A stretch of DNA of 64,000 bases from Terriglobia bacterium (GCA_020073565.1 JAIQEY010000033.1:1-64000), one strand, 5' to 3'. Shown: positions 1 through 10,437, numbered from the stretch's first letter. The notes: generated by a model not told the origin, from the letters alone. Numbers and translations: made by a program.

Positions 1-141
1 GCCCCTAGGTCCGTGTTTATGCCGCTTTCTCTGTCAAGGGTCAATCCTCCGGGCCTGAGTTCTGGCTGAGTTTCTTGTGAGGCCGCCAAACTTAAAGACA
101 ATGAAAGACTTGGAGATCTCGGATATAATTCACCCCAACGG

Positions 142-2070
142 TTGTCCGGCTTGCCTTTGGGGGATCGCGTGGCCACCCAACCTAGTTCCTCCCCTGTTGT
201 CCGCTTTGCTGACTTCGAACTGGATCTGCGCACCGGCGAATTGAGCCGCGACGGAATTTCTCTCAAGCTCCAACGCCAGCCCGCCAAGGTGCTGGCGGTG
301 CTGGTAAGCCGTCCCGGAGAAATCGTCACCCGGCAAGATTTGGCTCGGCAAGTTTGGGGTTCGGAGACGTTCGTCGACTTCGAGCAGGGCCTCAACTTTG
401 CCATCCGGCAAATCCGCTCCGCCCTGGAAGACGATGCCGAACATCCCCGCTTTCTGGAGACACTACCCAAGCGGGGGTATCGCTTTACCGCTCCCGTAAG
501 CGGGCCTTCGAGGCCTCTGGAAATCGAGTCCCCGGCACCTGTGCCCCTGACCGTGCCACACCCACGGAGACTCGCTCTTGGCCTTGGGCTCGCGTTCCTG
601 TCAGCCGCAGCTATCGTGATCGCTCTCACGCTTGCGTTGGACTGGGGGCATCTCCGCCAGCGATTTTGGAGGGCACCCGGCAATCCTCGCATCGAGTCCA
701 TGGCCGTGCTGCCACTCCACAATCTTTCCCATGACCCACAGCAGGAGTACTTCAGCGACGGCATGACCGACGAGTTGATCACAGATCTTGCCAAGTTCGG
801 TACGCTCCGGGTGATTTCCCACACGTCTGTGGAACGGTACAAGGATACGAAGCGCCCTCTGCCAGAGATTGCGCGAGAACTTGGCGTGGATGCGGTTGTC
901 GAAGGCACGGTAACCCGTTCGGGCGACCGCGTCCGCATCACCGCGCAGCTGATCGAGGCTCGGTCCGACCGCCATCTCTGGGCGGAGAGTTACGAGCGTG
1001 ACCTGCGAGATGTGCTGGCGCTACAGGGTGAGGTCTCGCGTGACATTGCCAACGAGATTCAGATCAGGGTCACCGCCGACGGAAAGATCCCTGGGCTCAT
1101 CCCTCGCCCGGTCAACCCCGAAGCCCACGAGGCTTACTTGAAAGGCCGTTATTTCTGGAACAAGCGGAGCGCCGAGGGCGTGCGAAAGGCCATCGAGTAT
1201 TTCGAGCAGGCCACCCGTCTGGACCCGAACTACGCCGTCGCGTATGCGGGGCTGGCGGAATGTTATGTTGTGCTGAACGGGCATCGGTTTCTCCCGCCGA
1301 CTCAAGCCTATCCGAAAGCGCGTGCGGCAGCGCTCAAGGCCCTGGAACTCGACGAAAGGCTCGCCGAAGCCCATACCTCCCTAGGCTCATTCAAGTGGGA
1401 ATACGAATGGGATAGGTCGGGCGCCGAGAAAGAATTCCGACGGGCCATCGAACTCAACCCCAGTTATGCGACTGCTCACCAGTGGTACGCGGAAGAATTG
1501 GCCGCGATCGGCCGCAAGGACGAAGCGCTGGCGGAAATAAGACGAGCCCGGGAACTCGACCCGCTCTCGCTTCCGATAGGCGTTGTTACCGGCTGGATTT
1601 TGTATGTCGAGCGGGATTATGACCAAGCCATCGACCGGTACCAGAAGACTCTTGAGATGGACTCGAGCTTCGCCCTAGCCCACGTTTATCTGGGGCGCGC
1701 TTATGCTCAGAAGGAGAGCCTCGGGAAAGCGATCAGCGAGTGTCAAACCGCGACCCGTCTGTCGGAGAACAATCCCTTTTACATGGCCTGGCTCGGGTAT
1801 GCGTACGCACGGGCCGGCAAAAGGAGCGAGGCGTTGCACGTCCTACATCAGTTAGAGATGCTCTCGCAACAGAAATATGTGGCTTCTCACGATATCGCCG
1901 CAATCTATGCCGGTCTGGGAGATCCATCCAAGGCAATTTCGTGGCTGAACAAGGCTTACGATGAGCGCTCTTATGCCGTGCTCCTGCTTGAGGTCGAACC
2001 GGAGTTCGACTCGTTACACTCTGACGCTCGCTTTCAGGACCTGGTCCACCGAATCGGGCGGCCGCAATAG
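142..2070 (+). CDS. Winged-helix (OmpR/CadC-type) DNA-binding protein with TM segment and TPR repeats
   Basis: N-terminal wHTH (FELDLRTGELSRDG...LPKRGYRFTAPV), TM region, C-terminal TPRs; start may be TTG 142 or GTG 169. Confidence 0.85.
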   Translation: MSGLPLGDRVATQPSSSPVVRFADFELDLRTGELSRDGISLKLQRQPAKVLAVLVSRPGEIVTRQDLARQVWGSETFVDFEQGLNFAIRQIRSALEDDAEHPRFLETLPKRGYRFTAPVSGPSRPLEIESPAPVPLTVPHPRRLALGLGLAFLSAAAIVIALTLALDWGHLRQRFWRAPGNPRIESMAVLPLHNLSHDPQQEYFSDGMTDELITDLAKFGTLRVISHTSVERYKDTKRPLPEIARELGVDAVVEGTVTRSGDRVRITAQLIEARSDRHLWAESYERDLRDVLALQGEVSRDIANEIQIRVTADGKIPGLIPRPVNPEAHEAYLKGRYFWNKRSAEGVRKAIEYFEQATRLDPNYAVAYAGLAECYVVLNGHRFLPPTQAYPKARAAALKALELDERLAEAHTSLGSFKWEYEWDRSGAEKEFRRAIELNPSYATAHQWYAEELAAIGRKDEALAEIRRARELDPLSLPIGVVTGWILYVERDYDQAIDRYQKTLEMDSSFALAHVYLGRAYAQKESLGKAISECQTATRLSENNPFYMAWLGYAYARAGKRSEALHVLHQLEMLSQQKYVASHDIAAIYAGLGDPSKAISWLNKAYDERSYAVLLLEVEPEFDSLHSDARFQDLVHRIGRPQ

Positions 2071-2140
2071 GAACTCCTTCCGACGCAGTTTGTAGCTCGG
2101 AGGGTGTCAAACAGCCGGGCCGCATGCGAAACTGGGGCGC

Positions 2141-2866
2141 ATGATAGTTGTAGGTGTCATTCCGGCGCGGCTGGCATCGACCCGCTTGCCCCGCAAGATG
2201 CTGCGCGAGATTGCCGGCGAGCCTCTGCTCGCGCGCGTCTATCAGGGCGTACGGCGATGTGCGACGCTCGATGAAATCGTCGTTGCAACCGATTCGGATG
2301 AGATTCTGCAATTCTGCCGGCAGCGCGGCTTTGCGGCGCGCATGACCTCGCCGGCGCATCGCTCGGGCACTGAACGGGTGCACGAGATCTCAACCGTGAT
2401 TCCCGCGGACGTGTACCTGAACATTCAAGGCGATGAGCCGCTCACCAGGCCGGAGCACATCGAGCGCTTGCTGGAAGTGATGCGCGGGCCCGGCGTCGAG
2501 GTCGGAACGCTGAAAACGCGGGCAGCGGAAATTGACGTAAACAATCCCAGCGCGGTGAAGGTGGTCACCGATGCGACTGGGCGTGCGCTGTATTTTTCGC
2601 GGGCGACTATCCCGTTCGATCGCGATGCCGTAAAACCGGAGTACTACAAACATCTCGGCTTCTACGGTTATCGCAAGAACGCGCTGGATAAGTTTGTGCG
2701 CTGGCCCGAGTCGCCCATCGAGCGCGTGGAGCGACTGGAGCAGTTGCGGTTCTTGGAGAACGGTGTGCCCATCTTCGTGGGAGAAACCCCGTTTGACACG
2801 GTCGGTGTGGATACGGAAGAGGACGTTCGAAGAGTTGAAGGTATTTTGCAGGGATTGCAGAAGTAA
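2141..2866 (+). CDS. kdsB: 3-deoxy-manno-octulosonate cytidylyltransferase
   Basis: IPARLASTRLPRKML, NIQGDEPL, SRATIPFDRD motifs. Confidence 0.93.
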   Translation: MIVVGVIPARLASTRLPRKMLREIAGEPLLARVYQGVRRCATLDEIVVATDSDEILQFCRQRGFAARMTSPAHRSGTERVHEISTVIPADVYLNIQGDEPLTRPEHIERLLEVMRGPGVEVGTLKTRAAEIDVNNPSAVKVVTDATGRALYFSRATIPFDRDAVKPEYYKHLGFYGYRKNALDKFVRWPESPIERVERLEQLRFLENGVPIFVGETPFDTVGVDTEEDVRRVEGILQGLQK

Positions 2867-2880
2867 GGGGCGCGCCCCGC

Positions 2881-4023
2881 TCAGTGCGCCTTCGCCCAAG
2901 CTTCGGCGGCAGCGACTCGCTTGGCAATCGCCGGATGCGAGTGGAAGAACCATTCCACCCACCGCGAGGGCGTTTTTTCGGCGAGGTTCTGTTCCGCCAA
3001 CTTGGTCATCGCAGAAATAAACGGCTCCACGCTGGCCACCGATTGGAAACAATAGCGGTCGGCCTGGCGCTCGTTGAAGCGCGAGTAGGCATGCAGAGCG
3101 GGCATGAGCAGGAAGGAAAGTACGCTCGAAACCAGAATCAGCAGCGGCAGGTTGGCGAAGTCCGACATGGTGTCAAACATGTTGAAGCGCTCGATGGCAT
3201 AGAGGAGCACCTCATTGGCCAGGTAGAAGCCAAACAGCGTAATCGCCGCCTGCACGAAAATGCTCTTCAGGATGTGCCGATGCACGTGGTGTCCTAGTTC
3301 GTGCGCCAGCACGGCTTCAATCTCGTCGTCGGAATAGTGGTCGAGCAGGGTGTCGGCCAGAATAATGCGCCGGGTCGCACCCAGTCCGGTAAGGGCCGCG
3401 TTTGCCTTCTTGCTTTTTTCCGAGAGGTGCCACTTGTACACACCGCGTACGCGAGTGCCGGCGCGTTCGCTCAAAACGATGAGGCGGCGTCTGAGTTCTT
3501 CATTATCCAGCGGCTCAAACTTGTAGAAGATCGGAAAGAGGACAACCGGCGCCAGTTGCGCCAGCAGCACGAACAATCCGAGAAAGACGCCCCAGGCGAT
3601 CAACCACCAGTGTTGCGGCTCCCGCCGCATCAACATGTAAAGCAGCTCCACAATTACGGTCGCCAGGATCAGGCCGATCAGGAAGCTCTTGAATTCGTCC
3701 CAGAGCCAGGAACGCAGTTTCTGATTGGAGAGGTGATAGTGGTGCTCGAGCTGGAACCCGTAGTACTCGAACGGAAGTCCCAAGAGCTTGCTGATCACCA
3801 CCAGCATCAGCACATAAAGGAAAACAGCATAGGAGTAGTTTTGCGAAGCGGTGCGATAGGCGATGTCGCGCAAGGCTCCAGTCCAGCCAGTCGCCAGCAG
3901 GACGATCAGCAGAGTGAGGCCGACTCCGAAGTCAGCAACGCCCAGCCACCGCTTCACGCGGTTGTAGTGGCGCGATTCAGGGGAATCGGCCCGAACGGCG
4001 GTGGCTTGCGCAACAGTATTCAT
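2881..4023 (-). CDS. M48 family (Ste24-like) metallopeptidase
   Basis: HELGHHVHRH zinc motif, multiple TM segments. Confidence 0.9.
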   Translation of the reverse strand: MNTVAQATAVRADSPESRHYNRVKRWLGVADFGVGLTLLIVLLATGWTGALRDIAYRTASQNYSYAVFLYVLMLVVISKLLGLPFEYYGFQLEHHYHLSNQKLRSWLWDEFKSFLIGLILATVIVELLYMLMRREPQHWWLIAWGVFLGLFVLLAQLAPVVLFPIFYKFEPLDNEELRRRLIVLSERAGTRVRGVYKWHLSEKSKKANAALTGLGATRRIILADTLLDHYSDDEIEAVLAHELGHHVHRHILKSIFVQAAITLFGFYLANEVLLYAIERFNMFDTMSDFANLPLLILVSSVLSFLLMPALHAYSRFNERQADRYCFQSVASVEPFISAMTKLAEQNLAEKTPSRWVEWFFHSHPAIAKRVAAAEAWAKAH

Positions 4024-4132
4024 CCTCGGCTCCTGCCATTATCCTATCGTCTTCGCGACCTGACGATACGCGGAAGTGCTTGGACCAGTCGACCGTAGCC
4101 AGCAGAGGGAGCCAGTGTGGCGCGCGAAGCCG

Positions 4133-5548
4133 CTATCCCTGCTGCACGAAGCTTTCGGCAGTTTGCAGAATCTCTTCTACCAGCCCCGGCGTCGCGGCCT
4201 CCACGTACACGCGCAACAGCCGCTCCGTACCGGATGCCCGCAAGAGGACCCAGGGCTCGGCGCCGTCGCCGTTCCTGGGTGCGTCGAGGAAGAACTTGAT
4301 GCCGTCAAGGTTCTCCTTGCGCAAGACACCAAAAGTACCGAGCCGGGTCGTGCTCGGATCGGAGGCGCGGCGGATGGCGCCATACTTAACCTCGTCGCCC
4401 ACATGCAGATCGCGGCGCCCGTAATGATGCGCTCCGAATTCGCGCTGCAGATCCGCGACCAGTTGTCCCAGCGGCTTGCCCTCTTCCGCCATGACATTCG
4501 CCAGCAGCAACGCATTCAGAACGCCATCGCGCTCGGGGAGAAAACGGCCATATCCAATACCGCCGGATTCTTCGCCTCCGATCAGAATTTCCTGTTTCAT
4601 CATGAGGTCAGCAGCATACTTAAAGCCGATTGAAACCTCATGCAGCGTGCGCCCGTACTTGGCGGCGATGCGATCGGCCATGCGCGTCGTGTTGAAGGCT
4701 CGCACCACGTCGCCCGGCCACTTTTTGCGTTCGAGCAACCACTTCAGCAGCACCGCGAAGCATTTGTGCGCATCAACGAAGCTGCCGTCTTCGGCCACCG
4801 CGCCGATGCGGTCGGCATCACCATCGGTGACCAGGCCCGCATGGCATTTCTCTTTCACCACCGTTTCCTGCAGGAGCGCAACGTGAGGCACAATCGGTTC
4901 GGGATTGATGCCGGGGAACAGCGGATTCACTTCCTGGCGGATGGCAACGTACCGAATGCCGTTCTTGTCGAAGATTCCTGGCAAAACACCACGGCCAGAG
5001 CCATACATCGAGTCGATGGCGAACTTGAAATTCGCCTTCCGGATCAAATTCAGATCGGCAAACTCGCACACAGCGTCAACATAGGCAGGCTTCAGATCAA
5101 CTTCTTCGACTTTGGCGGGCTTACCTGCGGGCATCGCGCCGGCAGCAAGTTCATCTTCGATGATCTTCATGATGGCGGGCGTAGCCGAACCGCCGAACTT
5201 GGCCTTGAACTTCACGCCATTCCAGTTCCAAGGGTTGTGGCTCGATGTAACCATCACACCGCCCGCCGCGCCGAGTTTCTTGACGTTGTAGGAAACGGCG
5301 GGCGTGGGACAGAAGTCGTTCGAGAGCAACACCGGGATGCCCGCGGCCGCGATGACTTGAGCAACCACACGGGCCGCCCGATCGGAAGCAAAGCGGGTGT
5401 CATAGCCAATAATCACACCGTGAGTGGAATCTTCGTGCTTCAGGACGTAGGACGCAATAGCGCCAGCCACGCGCCGCACGTTGTCAAAAGTAAAATCGTC
5501 CGCAATGATGCCGCGCCAGCCGTCGGTTCCGAATTTGACTTGAGTCAT
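4133..5548 (-). CDS. Phosphoglucomutase/phosphomannomutase family protein
   Basis: TSSHNPWNWNG active-site loop, DGDADR metal loop. Confidence 0.92.
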   Translation of the reverse strand: MTQVKFGTDGWRGIIADDFTFDNVRRVAGAIASYVLKHEDSTHGVIIGYDTRFASDRAARVVAQVIAAAGIPVLLSNDFCPTPAVSYNVKKLGAAGGVMVTSSHNPWNWNGVKFKAKFGGSATPAIMKIIEDELAAGAMPAGKPAKVEEVDLKPAYVDAVCEFADLNLIRKANFKFAIDSMYGSGRGVLPGIFDKNGIRYVAIRQEVNPLFPGINPEPIVPHVALLQETVVKEKCHAGLVTDGDADRIGAVAEDGSFVDAHKCFAVLLKWLLERKKWPGDVVRAFNTTRMADRIAAKYGRTLHEVSIGFKYAADLMMKQEILIGGEESGGIGYGRFLPERDGVLNALLLANVMAEEGKPLGQLVADLQREFGAHHYGRRDLHVGDEVKYGAIRRASDPSTTRLGTFGVLRKENLDGIKFFLDAPRNGDGAEPWVLLRASGTERLLRVYVEAATPGLVEEILQTAESFVQQG

Positions 5549-5679
5549 GGATAGTTCGTCGTTGGCTAAGGTAGTCGCTGGTCGTCAGTCGTTGGTCGTT
5601 GGCGACACCCCTCCGGATGGTCATCCCGAGCGGAGCGAGGGACACTGCATTTTGCGAACGACTGCCCTCACCCCCACTC

Positions 5680-6789
5680 TCACACCAACTTCTTCATCTT
5701 CTTTGCATCCAGATGCTTCACCACTTTACCGACATCCTGCGACTGGTCAAGCGTGGTGATCAGCAAAGCATCGTCGGTTTCCACCACCACCAAATTGCTC
5801 ACGCCCACGGCAGCGACAAACTTGCCCGGGGCATGAATGTAGTTGTTCTTCGCGTTCAGCATAAAGCTGCCAGACGCCGAGATAACCATCCGGTCCGGAA
5901 GTTTGCTGTTGGATACCTGGTGCTCGTGCAGCGCGGTCCATGAGCCGAGATCATTCCAACCGAAATCCGATGGTAGGCAGAAGATACGCGACTGCCCTTC
6001 GCCTTTGGCCGAGCGCGGTTCAAGCACCGCGTAGTCGATGCTGATGTTCTCGCACTTCGGATAAAGTCGCCGGAAGATCTCGGCGAACTTACGCGTGCCA
6101 AACGAAGCGGCGATCTTTTCGAGAATCGGCGCCGTGTTCGGTAAATGCTCGCGAAGCGCATTCGCCAGGGTGTCCGCCCGCCAGAGAAACATGCCGCTGT
6201 TCCAGAAGTAGTTGCCCGCATCAAGAAACTGCCTGGCCTTGGTGACGTCAGGCTTTTCCGTGAAGCGCCGGACACGCACTGACCCGTTTGCATCCGCCGC
6301 ACCCGCTTCGATGTAGCCGTAGCCAGTCTCCTCCCGCGTGGGGCGGATGCCGAGGACAACGATGTTCGCTCCCGCCGCCGCGATCTCGACACCGTTGCTC
6401 AGAGTGGCACGATACTGATCAGGATTTGCGATCACGTGGTCAGAAGGGAATAGACCGAGCACGGCATCAGGGTCACTGCGCAAAAGAAGAAAAGCCACGA
6501 GCCCGATGGCCGGCGCAGTATTTCGCCCGACGGGCTCGGCCAGGACCTGCTTGGAATCGAATCTGGGTAACTGCCGTAAGATAGCGGCGCGCAGGTCGTC
6601 GTTGGTAACAACCCAGAAGCGGCGGGCGGAGGCCGTCGGCAGAAGGCGCGCCACCGTCTGCTGGATCATCGTCTGCTTGCTATCGAGCGCCAGCAGTTGC
6701 TTGGCGCGGCGCTTCCGGCTCAGCGGCCAGAAACGGGTGCCGCGGCCACCAGCCAGAATCACAGGATAGAAGTGGGGGTTCGACTTCAC
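5680..6789 (-). CDS. manC: Mannose-1-phosphate guanylyltransferase
   Basis: VILAGGRGTRFWPLSR N-terminus, FPSDHVI, EKPD motifs. Confidence 0.9.
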   Translation of the reverse strand: MKSNPHFYPVILAGGRGTRFWPLSRKRRAKQLLALDSKQTMIQQTVARLLPTASARRFWVVTNDDLRAAILRQLPRFDSKQVLAEPVGRNTAPAIGLVAFLLLRSDPDAVLGLFPSDHVIANPDQYRATLSNGVEIAAAGANIVVLGIRPTREETGYGYIEAGAADANGSVRVRRFTEKPDVTKARQFLDAGNYFWNSGMFLWRADTLANALREHLPNTAPILEKIAASFGTRKFAEIFRRLYPKCENISIDYAVLEPRSAKGEGQSRIFCLPSDFGWNDLGSWTALHEHQVSNSKLPDRMVISASGSFMLNAKNNYIHAPGKFVAAVGVSNLVVVETDDALLITTLDQSQDVGKVVKHLDAKKMKKLV

Positions 6790-6830
6790 GGTCGTAGCAA
6801 GCCTACCATTTGATGTCGTTAGCGAGAACC

Positions 6831-6907
6831 CTCAACCACAGAGGACACAGAGGAGCACAGAGGAAATGAGGGTTAACCTGTACCCCTCTGTGTCCTCTGT
6901 GGTTGAG
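6831..6907. repeat. Family A inverted repeat CTCAACCACAGAGGACACAGAGG (23-bp perfect arms)
   Basis: Arms 6831-6853 and 6885-6907. Confidence 0.9.
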
Positions 6908-6916
6908 ATTTTGCGG

Positions 6917-7918
6917 TCACAACCGAGTGGCAGGTTCCGGCACCGCCGACCCTGGCACGAATGCTTTCAAGAATTCCACCGCCCACTGCGGACGAACCGT
7001 AAAATCGCGCAGATTGGCAGGAATCACAACGGCATCGCCTTTGGCCAGAGTCACTGGAGCGCGGCCCGGCGCTTCTACGATGCCGCATCCCTCGACCGCG
7101 ACCAGAATCTGTACGGAAGTCTTGCCCGAATCGTCAGCGGTTGAGAACTCCTGCGGCTCCTTCAGTTCAAACAGGTCCACCGTAAAATAAGGCGCTGCAA
7201 TCATCGACGAATGTCGGCTCCTGCCGCCATGCAGGCTGATCGGGGCCGGGCGCACGACTTTGCCCGAGGCCACCCGCTCCTTCACCGACGCCAGGCCTCG
7301 CTCCAGATGCAGCGGACGCGGGCGTCCGTAGTCATAGAGGCGGTAGGTTGTGTCAGACTGCTGCTGCGTCTCGACAATCACCAAGCCCGGGCCCAACGTG
7401 TGCACCGTGCCGCCGGCAACGTAGATCATCTCGCCCGGATAAACGTTGATCCAGTTCAGCAGATTTTCCGCGCGATTTTCCTGGATCGCTTGCTCGAACT
7501 GTTCCCGCGTAACGCCCGGCTTCAAACCCAGGCCAATCTGCGACCCCGGCCGCGCGTGCGCCACATACCAGCACTCCGTCTTGCCCCAAGGCTCGCCAAA
7601 GCGTTGAGCGGTCGCATCATCAGGGTGTACTTGGACGGAGAGCTTCTCTTCGGGAAACAGAAACTTCAGCAACAGCGGAAAGCGCTGCGGGTTAGGTGCG
7701 GCGCTGCCCACGAGATCGGGGCCGAATTTTCTGCTCAGTTCCGAGAGCGTACGTTTCGCCAGTGGTCCATTTGAGACTACGCAGTTGTCACCCGTCAGCC
7801 AGGCCTCGCCGATCTTCTCGTTGAATTTGTGATTCGGATAGATCGGCGCCAGATCAAGCGTGCCCCACGGGCGCGGGTCGAACGCTGGAGACATCAGGAG
7901 TGGGTAGAGTTGGGTCAT
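6917..7918 (-). CDS. manA: Class I mannose-6-phosphate isomerase
   Basis: SVQVHPDD and PYFTVDLFEL motifs; start placed at MTQLYPLL. Confidence 0.88.
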   Translation of the reverse strand: MTQLYPLLMSPAFDPRPWGTLDLAPIYPNHKFNEKIGEAWLTGDNCVVSNGPLAKRTLSELSRKFGPDLVGSAAPNPQRFPLLLKFLFPEEKLSVQVHPDDATAQRFGEPWGKTECWYVAHARPGSQIGLGLKPGVTREQFEQAIQENRAENLLNWINVYPGEMIYVAGGTVHTLGPGLVIVETQQQSDTTYRLYDYGRPRPLHLERGLASVKERVASGKVVRPAPISLHGGRSRHSSMIAAPYFTVDLFELKEPQEFSTADDSGKTSVQILVAVEGCGIVEAPGRAPVTLAKGDAVVIPANLRDFTVRPQWAVEFLKAFVPGSAVPEPATRL

Positions 7919-7968
7919 TCCACTAATCAGCTGCAGGGTTTCCCGTGAGCCTGGGACCTGGACTGAAA

Positions 7969-8532
7969 CTATGGCTTGTCTTTTTGAACGCGCTGCCACA
8001 CGAGCTTACGCTCATGGTCTTCGCCCATCTCGTGGGTCTTTGCAATCAAGGTCAGGTGGTCCCCGTCCAAGACGAAATGCCGAATCCCCTCCTCGCCTCG
8101 TTCTGCAGGGTACAGCGATTGCTTGATATGGTGCGTTACGGTCGAGGTCGAGGGATCAACGGTCCATGTTCCGTAATAGGAATAGTAACCTTCAACCGCT
8201 GCGACTTTCTCTGCAGGGGCCGCTGCCACGAATTCCTCCCGCGAGCTGGCCCTCGGCACGGTTGGCTGTGGGTCGGAAACGATTTGGACACTCATCCATC
8301 CACTGCGGTCGTACACAATCAACCCCTCGGGGTGCTTGCCATAAAACGGATAGATCACCTCGCCGCTGGGGCGGATGGTTTCCACGCTCACCAAACGCCA
8401 CGCACCGATCAGTGTGTCGCCCGGTGAAACAGTACCGGGCTGATCGGGCTTGACCTGTGCCTGCGAAACACCGACGCCGACAGGTAAACCAATTGTTACC
8501 ATGCACAATAGAAGCAAGCGGCGCGCCAGCAT
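7969..8532 (-). CDS. Lipocalin-like domain protein with signal peptide
   Basis: GAWRLVSVE...GLIVYDRSGWMSVQI pattern typical of lipocalin-like family. Confidence 0.7.
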   Translation of the reverse strand: MLARRLLLLCMVTIGLPVGVGVSQAQVKPDQPGTVSPGDTLIGAWRLVSVETIRPSGEVIYPFYGKHPEGLIVYDRSGWMSVQIVSDPQPTVPRASSREEFVAAAPAEKVAAVEGYYSYYGTWTVDPSTSTVTHHIKQSLYPAERGEEGIRHFVLDGDHLTLIAKTHEMGEDHERKLVWQRVQKDKP

Positions 8533-8585
8533 GTTGCCTCCACAGCCATGATTTGAGATTCAGGAGACATTCGGCAAGGATCGCG

Positions 8586-9791
8586 CTACAGCGAACCGAA
8601 GTACTTCCGCATCCGCTCTAGCGCCTTGTCCAGATTCTCCATCGACGTCGCGTACGAAATCCGGACATGCTCCGTCGTCCCGAAACCCTCGCCCGCCACG
8701 GTCGCGACGTGCGCCTTGTGCAGCAATCCATGCGCGACGTCGGCGCTGCACTTGATGCCGCTCTTCCCGAAGAACGCCGACACGTTCGGATACGCATAGA
8801 ACGCGCCTTCCGGCATGGTGCACTTCACGCCCGGAATCGCACGCAGCCCGCCGATGATGTGATCGCGCAGCCGGATATACTCCGCGCGCATGTCAGCCAC
8901 GCACTGCTGCGAACTCGTCAGCGCCGCCACCGCCGCTTTCTGGACGATCGAAGTCGGATTCGAAGTCGACTGGCTCTGCAACTTCGTCACCGCGCCGACT
9001 ACCGCCGCTGGACCAAGCGTATATCCCAGCCGCCATCCAGTCATGGCATAAGTCTTCGAGAGCGAACCCACGACCAGGAAGCGGTCGCGATATTCGTTCA
9101 ACGAGCCGACCGAAAAATTCTTCCCCGTGTAGTTCAGATACACGTAGCACTCATCGGAAATCACCCAGATGTCGCGCTCGCGAGCCATGGCCACGACTTC
9201 GGTCATATCCTCGGGACTCATCACGGCGCCGGACGGATTTGACGGTGAGTTCAGAATGATGAGCTTCGTTTTGGGCGTGACCAGGCGCGCCACCATATCG
9301 ACGGTGACCCGGAACCCCTGCGATTCGTCGGCATGCAGCAGCACGCACTTGCCGCCGACGTAATTCACCATGTCTTTGAACGACACCCAGTAGGGCACCG
9401 GCAGAATGACTTCGTCGCCGTGATCCACCAGTACTGAGATCACATTGAACAGGGCATGCTTGCCGCCCACCGAGGCGCAGACTTCCTCGCGCTTGTACGC
9501 CGATCCGAAGTCGGTTCCGTGACGCTTGATAATCGCGTCCTTCAGTTCAAGCGTGCCGCCCACCGGTGTGTACTTCGAAAAATTGGCGTTAATCGCCGCG
9601 ATGGCCGCGTCTTTCACGTGCTGCGGGGTCGCGAAGTGTGGCTCGCCGGCGGTGGCGTCGACAACATCGATTCCCTGCTGGCGCAACTTATCGGCTTCCG
9701 CCACCGCGGCCATGGTGGCCGAAGGCTCAATGCGGTTAATGCGTTCCGTCAGGCGGACGGGGTGGGTAATGGGCGTAATTACGGTGCTCAT
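8586..9791 (-). CDS. PLP-dependent aminotransferase (aspartate aminotransferase family)
   Basis: NSPSNPSGAV, SLSKTYAMTGWRLGY motifs. Confidence 0.92.
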   Translation of the reverse strand: MSTVITPITHPVRLTERINRIEPSATMAAVAEADKLRQQGIDVVDATAGEPHFATPQHVKDAAIAAINANFSKYTPVGGTLELKDAIIKRHGTDFGSAYKREEVCASVGGKHALFNVISVLVDHGDEVILPVPYWVSFKDMVNYVGGKCVLLHADESQGFRVTVDMVARLVTPKTKLIILNSPSNPSGAVMSPEDMTEVVAMARERDIWVISDECYVYLNYTGKNFSVGSLNEYRDRFLVVGSLSKTYAMTGWRLGYTLGPAAVVGAVTKLQSQSTSNPTSIVQKAAVAALTSSQQCVADMRAEYIRLRDHIIGGLRAIPGVKCTMPEGAFYAYPNVSAFFGKSGIKCSADVAHGLLHKAHVATVAGEGFGTTEHVRISYATSMENLDKALERMRKYFGSL

Positions 9792-10330
9792 GATTTCTTT
9801 TTCCTGCTCCGGCGCGCGGGTTGCTCGGTCTCTTGGAACTTGTGCGCCACATCTATTTTCTCATGGAGTTTCTGCGCCACGAGCGCGGGCACCAGGCAAT
9901 CGATGCTGCCGCCCAGTTGCGCGATTTCGCGCACCAGACGGGAACTTAAGTAGGAATACTTCTCGGCCGGCATCATGAAGACCGTTTCCAGGGTGGGCTG
10001 GAGTTTCCGGTTCATGAGCGCCATCTGGAGTTCGTACTCATAGTCGCTGATGGCTCGGATGCCCCGCAGCACGGCGGTCGCCTCGACACGCAGCGCGTAG
10101 TCCACAGTCAGGCCATCGAACGTATCGACTGTGACGTTCTCGAAGCCCGCCGTCATCGACTCCAGCATCTGCCGGCGGTCGGAAACGCTGAACAGCGGGT
10201 CTTTCTCCGGATTGCGCAGGATGGCGACCACCAGTTCGTCAAAAATCTTGCTGCCACGCTCGATGAGATCAAGATGCCCATTCGTAGGGGGATCGAAGGT
10301 TCCAGGATAGATGACTTTGATGCGCTTCAC
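9788..10330 (-). CDS. coaD: Phosphopantetheine adenylyltransferase
   Basis: YPGTFDPPTNGHLDLIERG N-terminus, SSRLVREIA. Confidence 0.95.
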   Translation of the reverse strand: MKRIKVIYPGTFDPPTNGHLDLIERGSKIFDELVVAILRNPEKDPLFSVSDRRQMLESMTAGFENVTVDTFDGLTVDYALRVEATAVLRGIRAISDYEYELQMALMNRKLQPTLETVFMMPAEKYSYLSSRLVREIAQLGGSIDCLVPALVAQKLHEKIDVAHKFQETEQPARRSRKKKS

Positions 10331-10392
10331 AGGGCCTCGCCGGGAAAGGAAGATTGTATGCGGCGGAAAGAGGGGATGGCAACGAGGGGGAT

Positions 10393-10422
10393 GGAGGGAC
10401 GGGCGAGGGCGCCCATCCCTCC
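10393..10422. repeat. Family C palindrome GGAGGGACGGGCGAGGGCGCCCATCCCTCC
   Basis: Related copies at 28485-28512 and 29707-29735. Confidence 0.85.
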
Positions 10423-10437
10423 GTCAAACAACACGAT

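Noticed and set aside
2390-3052. Minus-strand ORF across the kdsB/M48 junction
   Set aside because: Antisense to kdsB, with no recognisable motif.
3301-4098. Long plus-strand ORF opposite the M48 peptidase
   Set aside because: Antisense shadow ORF in GC-rich coding DNA with no protein-like features. The same applies to 4640-5554, 31943-33043, 35889-37085, 62129-63109 and many others.
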